From Acidilobaceae archaeon (lineage in GTDB: Archaea; Thermoproteota; Thermoprotei_A; Sulfolobales; Acidilobaceae), in assembly GCA_027014125.1 (NCBI GenBank), contig JALWEI010000035.1, positions 21,160 to 85,159 on the forward strand: DNA of 64,000 bases, written 5' to 3'. Every line of letters begins with the position of its first letter. Position 1 is the first letter of the stretch. Position numbers and translations under genes: made by a program. The notes beneath the pieces are model-generated. The model did no database searches and was not told the DNA's origin. It worked only from the letters and a program-made list of their open reading frames with translations. Of this stretch, positions 37,413-46,106 are shown one piece after another.

Positions 37413-38135
37413 ATGGCAGAGGTTAGGCTGGCAGTGATAGAATTCGTGGGCTACAGGGAGTGGACCGAGAGCCTGGGCAGTGATAGGGAGTGGCTGATAC
37501 AGATAATCCAGTCCGAGATGTATGCCCTGGCTCAAAGGAGGGCGGCAGAGGCAGGGGCACATGTGCTACCCATGAGGTATGACTATATGATGCTACTAGC
37601 CTCCAACGTGGGGGAAGACCAGCTGGCCACCATACTAGACTCGATCAAGGAGAACAGCCAAGTACCGGTTAGGATGGCCAGCGCCTGCGGCCCCACGCCC
37701 ATGGAAGCGGAAATGAGGGCCTGGAACCTGCTCCGGGAAACCAGCCCCGGGAAGCTATCATATAATAGGTGTAGCGGAGACGAGAGGGTGGCGCTAGCCC
37801 ATATAGATATAGATAACATAACGGCGATGACCCGGAAGATGGGGGCAACAAGGACGTACTATATAGTGGTAGATCTGTTGCAGAAAATAGCTGAGAAGGC
37901 GGGCAAACACGGGTCAATAGTGCAATACCTGGGCGGCGACAATATACTAGCCGTCCTACCACCCAACAGCCACAGGCACATAGTGGAGGAGCTCATAAGC
38001 TTCAACGGCATAGACCTTAAAGCCGGGGTAGGCTACGCCCCCACGGCGAGAACCGCACTATCGCTAGCAGCAGAGGCGCTACACGAAATAAGGACCGGGG
38101 CACCGGAAAAGATAGTCTACAAGAGCAGGGAGTAG
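37413..38135 (+). CDS. gch3: GTP cyclohydrolase III
   Basis: 240 residues. Archaeal enzyme converting GTP to the formylamino-pyrimidine precursor of riboflavin or F420. The sequence carries two related halves; the second has the palm motif IVQYLGGDNILAVLP (about 168-182), where GGDN corresponds to the GGDEF signature, and LAHIDIDNITAMTRK (about 129-143) with metal aspartates. Its place directly behind ribH supports a flavin role. ATG 37413 after GAGGGGTGG. An alternative is a stand-alone nucleotide cyclase, but the overall match to the MJ0145-type family is stronger. Confidence 0.92.
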   Translation: MAEVRLAVIEFVGYREWTESLGSDREWLIQIIQSEMYALAQRRAAEAGAHVLPMRYDYMMLLASNVGEDQLATILDSIKENSQVPVRMASACGPTPMEAEMRAWNLLRETSPGKLSYNRCSGDERVALAHIDIDNITAMTRKMGATRTYYIVVDLLQKIAEKAGKHGSIVQYLGGDNILAVLPPNSHRHIVEELISFNGIDLKAGVGYAPTARTALSLAAEALHEIRTGAPEKIVYKSRE

Positions 38136-38268
38136 CATCAAAGAAATAGGGCTAAGGACACATATACATGCACACCCCCATATATAAGAAAAATATAAGA
38201 ATACGCCCGCGCAATTATACTAATGTAATATGGTCTGCACGGTGCCCCGCGGAGGGTTATAAGGGGGG

Positions 38269-38505
38269 ATGGCATACATGTCCTTGGAAAGCGTAACCCG
38301 GGAAATCCTCTCCAGGCGGGACCCACATGGGTACTACGTGATCCCCGCCAAAGAGGAAGCGAGGAGCCTAGCAAGAGGCCCAGGAATAATAGTAATCGAC
38401 GTGGGAGACGGGATCCTAATAAAGACTAGGAGCAGGAGCCAGGCAATAAAGCTCCTAAGGCTACTCCACAGGAGAGGGCTCCTGGCCGAGGAGGAAGAGA
38501 TGTAA
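38269..38505 (+). CDS. Small protein of unknown function
   Basis: 78 residues, unrecognised. Basic and compact, with an LARGPGIIVIDVGDGILIKTRSRSQAIKLLRLLHRRGLL core split between a beta hairpin and a helix, and an acidic EEEEM tail; no cysteine. ATG 38269 or ATG 38278 are candidates. A strong TATA-like TTATAAGG at 38254-38261 would start transcription near 38283, downstream of both ATGs, which would require a near-leaderless TTG at 38284; other TATA-like runs at 38184-38205 would allow the ATGs. The 130 bp before it otherwise show no gene. Confidence 0.5.
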   Translation: MAYMSLESVTREILSRRDPHGYYVIPAKEEARSLARGPGIIVIDVGDGILIKTRSRSQAIKLLRLLHRRGLLAEEEEM

Positions 38506-38543
38506 CCCCAGCCAAGAGACACGGGCGCCACGGGCAAAAAGAG

Positions 38544-39404
38544 TTGAGGTGCAACCTAAGCCTTATGGAATCGCTACTAGCAGGGCCTAGAATAGAGCCG
38601 CTACTACACCCCAAACCAGGGGCAGTAACGAGGCACAGCAGCCACAAGGACAAGACAGTACTAGACTTCGCCATAACCCAAACACCGCTAGAGGTAGCTG
38701 CATACACAACGTGCATAGAAGCATCAACCAGGTGCAGAGGCTCAATAGCCAGAGGGCTGGAGGCGTACAACAGGATGCACGAGAAAACCGGGGTGAAGGC
38801 CAACACGAGCCTAGGAACACTACTACTCATACTACCACTAAGCGCTGCCCACGGCCTCACGGGTACAACAAGTACGAGAACACTTGCAGTAACTGCAAGG
38901 GACATAGCCTCCGAGTGCAGCGGCGCCGAGGAGACCAGGGAGTATTATAGAATCCTGAGGAGACTAGCACCCAGGCACCTAGGCCACTATAAGGGGCCCA
39001 TCGAGAGCGTGTGGAACGAGCCCAATACGCCCTTCCCACGAATCCTAGAATCCACCAGCTGGGACCACGTACACAGGGAAATCCTCCAAGGCTACCCCAT
39101 AACCCTGAGCATGGCCAGGCTAATAGGGGAGAGGGGGAGCCTTGAGGAGGGGGCCCTATACGCTATGCTACACACACTAGCAGCCCACGGGGACACACTG
39201 GTGGCCAGGAGGTGGGGGTGGAGGGCATACAAGACGCTCATCCACGAGGCCAGGTGGGCCCTCAGGATGGAGCCGAAGTGGGGGTTGAAGACGGTCCTCG
39301 GCGAGCTAGATAGGCTATGGAGGCCACGCGGGTGGAGCCCAGGATCCGTGCTGGACATGCTGGCAGTAGCTATAGGATTCCATATGATCCAGAGGCTAGT
39401 CTAG
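38544..39404 (+). CDS. CitG/MdcB-like triphosphoribosyl-dephospho-CoA synthase family protein
   Basis: 286 residues. The KPGAVTRHSSHKD stretch (23-35) supplies the conserved His pair of the family; CSGAEETREYYRILRRLAPRHLGHYKG and AHGDTLVARRWG in the second half match archaeal COG1767 members. In bacteria this family makes the prosthetic group of citrate or malonate lyase, but no lyase genes are in the window, so the archaeal substrate may differ. TTG 38544 and ATG 38565 are both possible starts; neither has a well-spaced ribosome-binding site. Its last 9 nt overlap the convergent RNA ligase. Confidence 0.8.
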   Translation: MRCNLSLMESLLAGPRIEPLLHPKPGAVTRHSSHKDKTVLDFAITQTPLEVAAYTTCIEASTRCRGSIARGLEAYNRMHEKTGVKANTSLGTLLLILPLSAAHGLTGTTSTRTLAVTARDIASECSGAEETREYYRILRRLAPRHLGHYKGPIESVWNEPNTPFPRILESTSWDHVHREILQGYPITLSMARLIGERGSLEEGALYAMLHTLAAHGDTLVARRWGWRAYKTLIHEARWALRMEPKWGLKTVLGELDRLWRPRGWSPGSVLDMLAVAIGFHMIQRLV

Positions 39405-40562
39405 CGGCGAGAGGCCCGTCCTCAGGATCCTCTTATAGTAATCAGGAGTCCTCTTGGGCTTCTGGACCCTAACCTTAATTATACCGTCGCCCCTGTTCAT
39501 CGAGATTATGGTTAGGGGGACGCCTAGGCTAGCCGAGTATGAGAGGAACTCCTCTAGCGCCTCGAGGCTATGGAATGTTAGGGTGAACTCCTCCGCCAGC
39601 TTGCCCTCGGCCATGAACCTCCTTATACCCTCGACTGCTGGGAGCAGTATGGCCTCTCCTAGGAGGGCTGCCTGCCTCTTCAGCTCGTCCTCGCTCCACT
39701 CCTCCTCTATGGCCTTGAACATTTGCCTAAGGACCCTCGGGAATATGAAGGTATGGCCCTCGTCGAAGGGGTACAGCATGCCCTCCTTTATGTCCCTCAC
39801 GTTGATGTAGCTGGTAGTATACTTGAGGGGCTCGACCCTGTAGAGGGGGTCTTTGAGTATTATGCCCTCCCTCCCGAGGTCCTCCAGGCTCCTGGCCGTC
39901 TCGAGTATAGACTGCCAATCCTCCTTCCTATACCTGCCGTGCACCGGCACATTCCTAAGCCCATGCTTATCCACCAGCTCTCTCCTTGACGCAACTGGCA
40001 GGGGTATTCCATCCTTGAATATGTCGAAGACGAAGTAGTCCCAATGGGGCGCCTCGGGGTAGTGGTACCTAGTATATGGGTTCTCCATGCCGACGACCTC
40101 GCCCGCTATCACTGCATCATGCCCAAGGTCGTCAAGTAGGCTCTCAACCTGTCTACGGTACTTGTGGTTGAGCTTGTGGGTAGTGTAGGGGCATATGTAG
40201 CCGCCCCGGGTGAGGGCTAGTATCATGCCCTTAAACATGATGACCCTGACATTGTGGCCGTCCATCTTCTCCTCCACTATGACCTCGTCTATAAAGTGTT
40301 GGGGGACAGCCTTTGATAGGAGGAGGACCCTCTTGATGTGGGGGTATCCCTCCACTACCCTGTACTCCCCTGTAGCCTCGTCTATGAGGATGGCGGTCCC
40401 CTCATAGTGGCCGGCCAGGTCGCGTCGCAGGGTTATGTACCTAATCCCCCTATAACGCATCACCCGGGTGGACTTGGACTCGAGGAGGCTCCTAGCCCTG
40501 GCTAGGGGTACGCCTATAGCGTCTGAGAGTATCTTAGCCAGGTCGCCTCCTCGGCCCTCCAT
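39396..40562 (-). CDS. ATP-dependent RNA ligase, Rnl3 (archaeal Pab1020/MthRnl) type
   Basis: 388 residues. Nucleotidyltransferase motif I EEKMDGHNVR with adenylated lysine K99, motif III-like GEVVGMENPY (E155), motif IV EGIILKD (about 242) and motif V LKYTTSYINVRD are in order. A C-terminal extension (about 290-388) forms the dimerisation/OB-like part found in Rnl3 enzymes, which join or circularise 5'-phosphate RNAs. ATG 40562 start. This is a second RNA ligase chemistry beside RtcB in the same window. The physiological RNA substrate is not established for the family. Confidence 0.9.
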   Translation of the reverse strand: MEGRGGDLAKILSDAIGVPLARARSLLESKSTRVMRYRGIRYITLRRDLAGHYEGTAILIDEATGEYRVVEGYPHIKRVLLLSKAVPQHFIDEVIVEEKMDGHNVRVIMFKGMILALTRGGYICPYTTHKLNHKYRRQVESLLDDLGHDAVIAGEVVGMENPYTRYHYPEAPHWDYFVFDIFKDGIPLPVASRRELVDKHGLRNVPVHGRYRKEDWQSILETARSLEDLGREGIILKDPLYRVEPLKYTTSYINVRDIKEGMLYPFDEGHTFIFPRVLRQMFKAIEEEWSEDELKRQAALLGEAILLPAVEGIRRFMAEGKLAEEFTLTFHSLEALEEFLSYSASLGVPLTIISMNRGDGIIKVRVQKPKRTPDYYKRILRTGLSPLD

Positions 40563-40623
40563 TAATGTTATCCCTATGGAATATAGCTAGGTTGGCCTGG
40601 GCTTAAAAAGGGAGGGTGATGGG

Positions 40624-41811
40624 CTACCTCTTGCACCTCTCCTCTAGAGGGGTGTACTTTAGGCCCGTTGGGCCCACGTACTTCTCTGTAGGCCTGATGA
40701 TCTTGTTGTTGGCTACCTGCTCCATGTAATGGCTGCTCCACCCTACTACCCTGCCCATGGCGAATATCGGGGTGTACATTGGTATGGGTATGCCCATCTG
40801 GTAGTAGAGTATGGCTGTGTAGAGGTCTATGTTAGCGGGGAGGTTCTTGGCCTCCTTCATGACCTTCTCAGCTCTATGGATCACCTTGAGCCACGTCTCG
40901 CCATCCTTCAGCTGCTTTATGTACTTAGCCGCAACGTCTGTCCTCGGATCGTGGACCTTGTAGACCCTGTGGCCGAACCCCATTATCTTCTCCTTCTTTG
41001 CCAGCTTTTCCCTGATATACTCCTCTATAACCTCCTCCATGCTGCGGCCCTCCTTCTCGGCCCTCTCCTTGACCTCTAGGAACATGACCATGGCCTTCTC
41101 GTTGGCCCCGCCGTGTAGAGGCCCCTTCAGGGCTGCTATCCCACCCGCTATAGCACTGTAGAGGTCGCTCAGGGTGCTGGCTATTACCCTGACTGTGAAT
41201 GTGCTCGCGTTGAAGCCGTGGTCCATGTAGAGGACTAGCGTGGACTCGAACGCCCTAGCCTCGGTCCTGCTTGGCTCCCTCCCTATTATCATCCTAAGCA
41301 CGTCGTAGGCGTGGTCCTCGTTGGGATCAGGCTTGGGTAGTGTGCCATTCCTCGAGAGGTGCCACCCAGCGGCGAAGAATACGGGTAGCTGAGCTATGAT
41401 CCTTATCGCATGATCATAGATGAAGTCGGGGTCGTAGCTCCAGTCCGGGGCGTAGAACTGGCCTAGTAGCGATACTCCATATATGCCATAGTACATGGGG
41501 TGGGTTGCAGGCACATGCTTCAACGCGTCGAGAACCTTCTCCGGGACCCTGCCACGCCAATAGTCGATGGCCCTCTTTATCTCCTTCAGCTCGTCCTCGC
41601 AGGGAAGCCTCCCCTTTAGGAATAGGTGGGCTGCCTCGTAGAAGGAGGCATTGGCACCGATATCGTCGATCGTATATCCACGATATATCGTATGCTCTCC
41701 CTTCGGGTCGACACCGCTTATAGTGGTCTCATCGACTATAACGTTTACGAGGCCCTTGGGAACTACTATATAATTGCCCTCGGTCCTACACTCAACCTTG
41801 GCCTTGCTCAT
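40624..41811 (-). CDS. gltA: Citrate synthase (possibly 2-methylcitrate-active)
   Basis: 395 residues from ATG 41811. Condenses acetyl-CoA and oxaloacetate. Catalytic residues sit in MDHGFNASTF, GPLHGGANE (about 240) and GFGHRVYKVHDPRTD (about 280; His and Asp). ATG 41811 has GGAGGGG 2-5 nt upstream and the earlier TTG/GTG frame adds a poorly conserved leader. No other TCA-cycle genes are adjacent. Many archaeal citrate synthases also accept propionyl-CoA; with the MmgE/PrpD protein at 20.8 kb this is worth noting, but remains inference. Confidence 0.95.
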   Translation of the reverse strand: MSKAKVECRTEGNYIVVPKGLVNVIVDETTISGVDPKGEHTIYRGYTIDDIGANASFYEAAHLFLKGRLPCEDELKEIKRAIDYWRGRVPEKVLDALKHVPATHPMYYGIYGVSLLGQFYAPDWSYDPDFIYDHAIRIIAQLPVFFAAGWHLSRNGTLPKPDPNEDHAYDVLRMIIGREPSRTEARAFESTLVLYMDHGFNASTFTVRVIASTLSDLYSAIAGGIAALKGPLHGGANEKAMVMFLEVKERAEKEGRSMEEVIEEYIREKLAKKEKIMGFGHRVYKVHDPRTDVAAKYIKQLKDGETWLKVIHRAEKVMKEAKNLPANIDLYTAILYYQMGIPIPMYTPIFAMGRVVGWSSHYMEQVANNKIIRPTEKYVGPTGLKYTPLEERCKR

Positions 41812-41948
41812 AACCCCTCCACCTCGTGCAACGGCTTTGAGATACATGTATATATGTAATTTTAATCTATCTAATAGCTATTGCCATGCCTCCGTATTAA
41901 CTAAAAACACTGGCCCTAATAATACCATGCCCCAGGGTGGTTGGAGGC

Positions 41949-42605
41949 GTGGCGGCGGGCCTGGAGGAGAGGTTGGAAAGGCTGGAGAAGTGGTATAGGA
42001 GGAGCAGGATACTGGGCACGGTAAAGATAGTGGCCTACATAATACTAATCCTTGGTGTAGTGGTTTACCTGTATGATATTAATAGGGCGGCTGGGGAGTG
42101 GACCGTTGAGGTGGGCGGGCCCGAGATATATTCTGCCGGGATCACGAGCGTGGAGATGAGGATCCCGCTCGAGATCTACAATCCCAGCGATAAGATCATG
42201 GCGAAGATGATATACTACAGGATATACGTGAACGACTATTACGTGGGGGACGGGTTCCAGCCATACCTAGACCTGCCCCCGGGGTGGAGCAACCACACTC
42301 TACAGTTCAGGGTGGACCTTACAAGGGTGGGGTGTGGCCTAGCCTCCACCCTATCCGAGGCCAGCAACTTGACGGTAGAGCTCAGGGGATACGCTATGGT
42401 TGACCTATACATATTTGGAAAGGTACCGTGGAGAACCATAACAGTGTCCTTCGACAAGGAGGTTGCCGGTGTGGAGACCCCAAGCCTTGGGGAGGCCGCT
42501 AGGGCTTTGGAGCTGGTCAACACTATGTGCAGGATGATTGAGGATATTGGTGCAGGGGGTGAGGCGGGAGGCGGGGGCCTGGGGCTCCCCCTGCCTCTGC
42601 CTTAG
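41949..42605 (+). CDS. Membrane-anchored WHy/LEA14-like domain protein
   Basis: 218 residues from GTG 41949 (GTG 41937 is possible). A charged, coiled-coil-like N terminus (LEERLERLEKWYRR) is followed by one transmembrane helix (VKIVAYIILILGVVVYLY) and an extracellular beta domain containing VEMRIPLEIYNPSDKIMAKMIYYRIYVND, landmarks of the LEA type 2/WHy fold, then a Gly/Pro-rich tail. Fold-level resemblance only; possible role in surface or stress tolerance. Predicted TATA at about 41893-41904. Confidence 0.7.
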   Translation: MAAGLEERLERLEKWYRRSRILGTVKIVAYIILILGVVVYLYDINRAAGEWTVEVGGPEIYSAGITSVEMRIPLEIYNPSDKIMAKMIYYRIYVNDYYVGDGFQPYLDLPPGWSNHTLQFRVDLTRVGCGLASTLSEASNLTVELRGYAMVDLYIFGKVPWRTITVSFDKEVAGVETPSLGEAARALELVNTMCRMIEDIGAGGEAGGGGLGLPLPLP

Positions 42606-43738
42606 AAGATGTCTGTGGGCTCGAGGCCAAGCTTGCCGGCGGCGCCGGAGTACTCTATGATGCCTGTGATCATCAGCTTCTCCAGCTCCTCCCTGCTGAG
42701 CCCCCTGCTCCTCATGTAGAACACGTGGTCCTCTTGTATAGTGGTGACTGAGGCCTCGTGGTTCGCCTTAACCACGTCCCCGCTGTGTATCTCCAGCATG
42801 GGTATGGCGTAACCCCTAGCGGGCTCTCCTAGTATGGTCACGTGGCTCTCCACCTCGGAGCTGGCCCACTGGGCCTCGGCGTCTATCTTAGCAAGGCCCC
42901 TCTGGGCCAGGTAGCCGTTGGTCAGCACCACGCCGCGGGCGCTTATGAAGCCCTCAGACTCTGGCCCCTTGTGTATCGCGTTTAGCAGGAAATCTGTCTT
43001 GGTGTTGCTCCTAGCGACGTTGCTGGCCCTGGCATCTAGCCTAGACCTCCTGCCCTCGAGTATGTATGTCTCCTCATACCTAGTCATGGCGCCGCCCGCG
43101 GTGAGGCCCCTAGCCTCTACCTGGGCCCCATCATATAGCCTGGCGTGTAGTATCTTGTAGACTGCATGGCTCGGGTGGTGTAGGGTTAGGTATGTGGCGT
43201 CCAGCCTCGAGTCCTCCCGTGCTATTACCTCGACCACGAGGGTCTTGAGGGCGTCGGAGTCCCCGGCGTAGTCTAGCAGCTTGAGGTCCAGCCTCGCCCC
43301 CCTGCCTATTTCTAGTATGATATGGTGGCCCAGGTACCCGTCGCCCCCGGTGCTGGCCACGACTAGGCTCGCCTCCTCGCCCGGGTTGACCCTGATGTAT
43401 GCGCCCGTGGTCCACATGTAGGCGTGGTAGGCGTGCATCTTTGTCGATACTCCTACTAGGCTCATGGGCTCGACGGGGGACTCCTCCCTGCTTATGTCGA
43501 TAACCTCCACCTGGCTGGGGAGGTTGGATAGCCTAAGCGCTGTGCCTAGGAGTATGTTGGGGTTGTGCCTGGCCAGCTGTGGTGGTAGTGGGTGTTCGTT
43601 GTACGCGTAGCCCTTATCCATCCTGGACTCGAATACGCTCCAGTCGGTGTAGTACCTGACCGTGGGCGTGTCTGCTAGGTACTGGAATGGTAGCTGGTCT
43701 ATTAGGCTCTTGTACCTCTCCCTGGCCTGCACGCTCAT
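42602..43738 (-). CDS. sufD: Fe-S cluster assembly protein SufD
   Basis: 378 residues. Beta-helix scaffold protein that pairs with SufB. The C-terminal region with VETSHVTI-like ASSEVESHVTILGEPARGYAIPMLEI and the conserved VKANHEASVTTIQEDHVFYMRSRGLS matches SufB/SufD core domains; the DEVFYLRSRGL-like motif is present near residue 345. It lacks the N-terminal extension seen in SufB. Third gene of sufCBD, following sufB by 16 nt. Confidence 0.93.
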   Translation of the reverse strand: MSVQARERYKSLIDQLPFQYLADTPTVRYYTDWSVFESRMDKGYAYNEHPLPPQLARHNPNILLGTALRLSNLPSQVEVIDISREESPVEPMSLVGVSTKMHAYHAYMWTTGAYIRVNPGEEASLVVASTGGDGYLGHHIILEIGRGARLDLKLLDYAGDSDALKTLVVEVIAREDSRLDATYLTLHHPSHAVYKILHARLYDGAQVEARGLTAGGAMTRYEETYILEGRRSRLDARASNVARSNTKTDFLLNAIHKGPESEGFISARGVVLTNGYLAQRGLAKIDAEAQWASSEVESHVTILGEPARGYAIPMLEIHSGDVVKANHEASVTTIQEDHVFYMRSRGLSREELEKLMITGIIEYSGAAGKLGLEPTDIF

Positions 43739-43754
43739 GCCCCTGCTGCACCCC

Positions 43755-45188
43755 CTAGCCTACTGCCCCGAGCTCGCTGAACTCTAGCTGTATCACCTTG
43801 TGGAGCACGTTGGCGTACTCTACCGGGAGCTCCCCCATTATCTCGTCTAGGAAGCCGAGCACGATTAGGCTCTTGGCCTCGTCATCTGTTAGGCCCCTGC
43901 TGGTGAGGTAGAATAGCTGCTGCTCGCTGAGCCTCCCTGTCTTGGCCTCGTGGCTCACGTATGCGGTCGGCTCGTCTACCTGGTTGTGTGGGAACGTGTG
44001 GGCCTTGCTCTTCCCGTCGAGTATCAGGCTGTCGCACTCGACGTGGGCGCTGGCGTTCTTGGCCCCCTTCAGGATCCTGACGATCCCGCGGTACACGTTT
44101 ACTCCCCCGTCGGCGCTTATACTCTTGTTTATGATCTTGCTCCTGGTGTGGGGCGCTACGTGTATCACCTTGCTACCGCTATCCTTGAGGTATGGGCCCT
44201 TGCTTAGCGTAACCACCACGCTCCTGGTGCTGCTGTATGGCCCCTTGAGTATGGTGCTGGGGTAGACGTAGGTCATCTTGCTCCCTATGCTGCCTTCTAC
44301 CCAGTCGATCCTGGCCCCCTCCTCTGCTATGCCCCTCTTGTTGTTGAAGTTGATCACGTTCCTGCTCCAGTTCTGGATGGTGGTTATCTTTATGGTTGCG
44401 TTCTTGTGGGCGTACGCCTCCACCATGCCGTTGTGGAAGCTGTAGCCCACGAACCTTGGGGCGCTGCACCCCTCTATCCAGTGCACGTAGGAGCCCTCAT
44501 CTGCTACTATCAGGCTGTGCTCGAACTGGCCCTCGCCCTGTCTTCCTATGAGGAAGAAGGACTCGATGGGCTCCCTCACCTTGACCCCTGGTGGGACGTA
44601 GATGAATGTGCCCCCGCTCCATAGGGCCCCGTGGAGTGCGGCGAACTTGTGGTCTGCTGGGGGGAACACCTTGAGGAAGTACTTCTTCACCAGGTCCGGG
44701 TACTTCTGCACCGCCTCCTCTAGCGGGAGGACTATCACGCCCTTCTTCTTGAGGTACTCCTTCATCCTGGCGTACACGGTCTCGCTGTCATAAACCGCTA
44801 CCAGGCCGGAGAGGAACTTTGCCTCCAGCTCTGGTAGGCCTAGCTTCTCGTAGTACTTCCTCATGTAGTCTGGCAGGTCTTCCCAGTCCTGGGTGAACTC
44901 TGCCTCTGGCTTCACATAGTGTGACAGGGCGTCCAGGTCTATCTCCTCTATGCCTGTCAGCCAGCGGGGCATGGGTAGCTTGTAGAATAGCTCTAGGCTC
45001 CTGAGCCTGAGGCGCCTCATCCAGTCTGGCTCCTTCTTTATCCTGCTGATCTCCTCCACTAGGCTCCTTGTTATCTTCCCCTTCAGCTCGACCTCGGCCT
45101 TCGGGGGCTTGTCGAGCCACCCGAGGATCTCGGGGCTGTCGGCCCCCTTGAGTATGTCTTCCCTTATCTTGACGGCCTGCTCGGCCAC
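43755..45188 (-). CDS. sufB: Fe-S cluster assembly scaffold SufB
   Basis: 477 residues, full length. Scaffold on which a new Fe-S cluster is built with SufC and SufD. Landmarks: an N-terminal helical part with LDALSHYVKPEAE (about 84), HGALWSGGTFIYVPPGVKVREPIES (about 185), CSAPRFVGYSFHNGMVEAYAH (about 243) and the C-terminal QVDEPTAYVSHEAKTGRLSEQQLFYLTSRGLTDDEA. Cys and His near the middle agree with cluster-site residues. The 40-nt gap after sufC contains GTGTTAAA, also present in the promoter operator of the operon. Confidence 0.96.
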   Translation of the reverse strand: MAEQAVKIREDILKGADSPEILGWLDKPPKAEVELKGKITRSLVEEISRIKKEPDWMRRLRLRSLELFYKLPMPRWLTGIEEIDLDALSHYVKPEAEFTQDWEDLPDYMRKYYEKLGLPELEAKFLSGLVAVYDSETVYARMKEYLKKKGVIVLPLEEAVQKYPDLVKKYFLKVFPPADHKFAALHGALWSGGTFIYVPPGVKVREPIESFFLIGRQGEGQFEHSLIVADEGSYVHWIEGCSAPRFVGYSFHNGMVEAYAHKNATIKITTIQNWSRNVINFNNKRGIAEEGARIDWVEGSIGSKMTYVYPSTILKGPYSSTRSVVVTLSKGPYLKDSGSKVIHVAPHTRSKIINKSISADGGVNVYRGIVRILKGAKNASAHVECDSLILDGKSKAHTFPHNQVDEPTAYVSHEAKTGRLSEQQLFYLTSRGLTDDEAKSLIVLGFLDEIMGELPVEYANVLHKVIQLEFSELGAVG

Positions 45189-45228
45189 CCTAAACCACCC
45201 CTCTTTTTACGGTGTTAAAGTTCAGGGG

Positions 45229-46008
45229 CTATATTGTGGAATCCTTACCCTCAACGTACCTCCTCCTTATATACGCGTAGCCCCGCTCCTCGACTAGGTC
45301 CGCCAGCTCTGGGCCGCCCTGCACGGCCACCCTACCGTCGATAAGTACCGTTACCATGTCGGGCTTCACGTACTTGAACATCCTGGCATAGTGCGTGATC
45401 AGCATAATGCCGCGCCCCTGCTCCTTGAGGTTGACCAGGTACTCGGAGACCTTCCTGACGCCGTCAACGTCCAGGCCACTGTCGGGCTCGTCTAGAATGA
45501 TTATCCTGGGCTCCAGTATGAGGGCTTGTAGGAGCTCGCTCCTCTTCTTCTCGCCGCCGCTGAAGCCTACGTTGATCTCCCTCTGTAGCAGGTCCCTGGA
45601 TAGGCCTAGCTCCTCTGCCAGCGAGTACATTCTCCTTACGATCTTGGGATCCCTGACCCTGGTGAGGTCGCTGGATCCCTGCCTCTTGTTGAGAGCCGCT
45701 ATCATGAGTGTGGTTAGCCTCACGCCCGGTATCTGGGGCGGGTCCTGGAGGGCCATGAATAGGCCCTTGAGGGCCCTCTCCTCTGTGGGCAGGTCCAGTA
45801 TGCTCTCCCCGTCAAGCCTTATATCGCCCCTCTCTACCTCGTAGCCCTCCCTGCCCATTATGGTGTAGGCTAGCGTGCTCTTACCGCTCCCGTTGGGGCC
45901 CATTATGGCGTGTATGGTCCCATAGCCCACGTTAAGCGTGACGCCCTTGAGCACCTTCTTGCCGTGGACGTTGACGTGGAGGTCTACAACCTCTAGGCCC
46001 TTCGACAC
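45229..46008 (-). CDS. sufC: Fe-S cluster assembly ATPase SufC
   Basis: 259 residues. ABC-type ATPase: Walker A MGPNGSGKST (36-45), Q-loop ALQDPP, signature GFSGGEKKRSELLQAL (about 148), Walker B RIIILDEPDSGLD (about 171) and H-loop ITHYARMFKYV. It powers cluster assembly with SufB/SufD. First gene of sufCBD. A perfect inverted repeat, TTTAAC-N4-GTTAAA, at 46020-46035 overlaps its expected transcription start, suggesting repressor control, possibly by iron or redox state. Confidence 0.96.
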   Translation of the reverse strand: MSKGLEVVDLHVNVHGKKVLKGVTLNVGYGTIHAIMGPNGSGKSTLAYTIMGREGYEVERGDIRLDGESILDLPTEERALKGLFMALQDPPQIPGVRLTTLMIAALNKRQGSSDLTRVRDPKIVRRMYSLAEELGLSRDLLQREINVGFSGGEKKRSELLQALILEPRIIILDEPDSGLDVDGVRKVSEYLVNLKEQGRGIMLITHYARMFKYVKPDMVTVLIDGRVAVQGGPELADLVEERGYAYIRRRYVEGKDSTI

Positions 46009-46019
46009 GGTCGCCCACC

Positions 46020-46035
46020 TTTAACGCGTGTTAAA
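46020..46035. promoter_or_regulatory. Inverted repeat TTTAAC-GCGT-GTTAAA in sufCBD promoter
   Basis: A 6-bp perfect dyad with a 4-nt centre lies 12 nt before the sufC start codon and about 20-25 nt downstream (minus strand) of a TATA-like ATTTAAG at 46053-46059. An additional TTTAAC half-site occurs at 46062-46067, and GTGTTAAA recurs at 45212-45219 before sufB. Candidate regulator-binding site. Confidence 0.55.
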
Positions 46036-46106
46036 CACCAGGGTTGGGGGCACTTAAATGCTTTAACAAGGACACGCATAATAGACGAGCCAGCGGGGGA
46101 TAAGGG

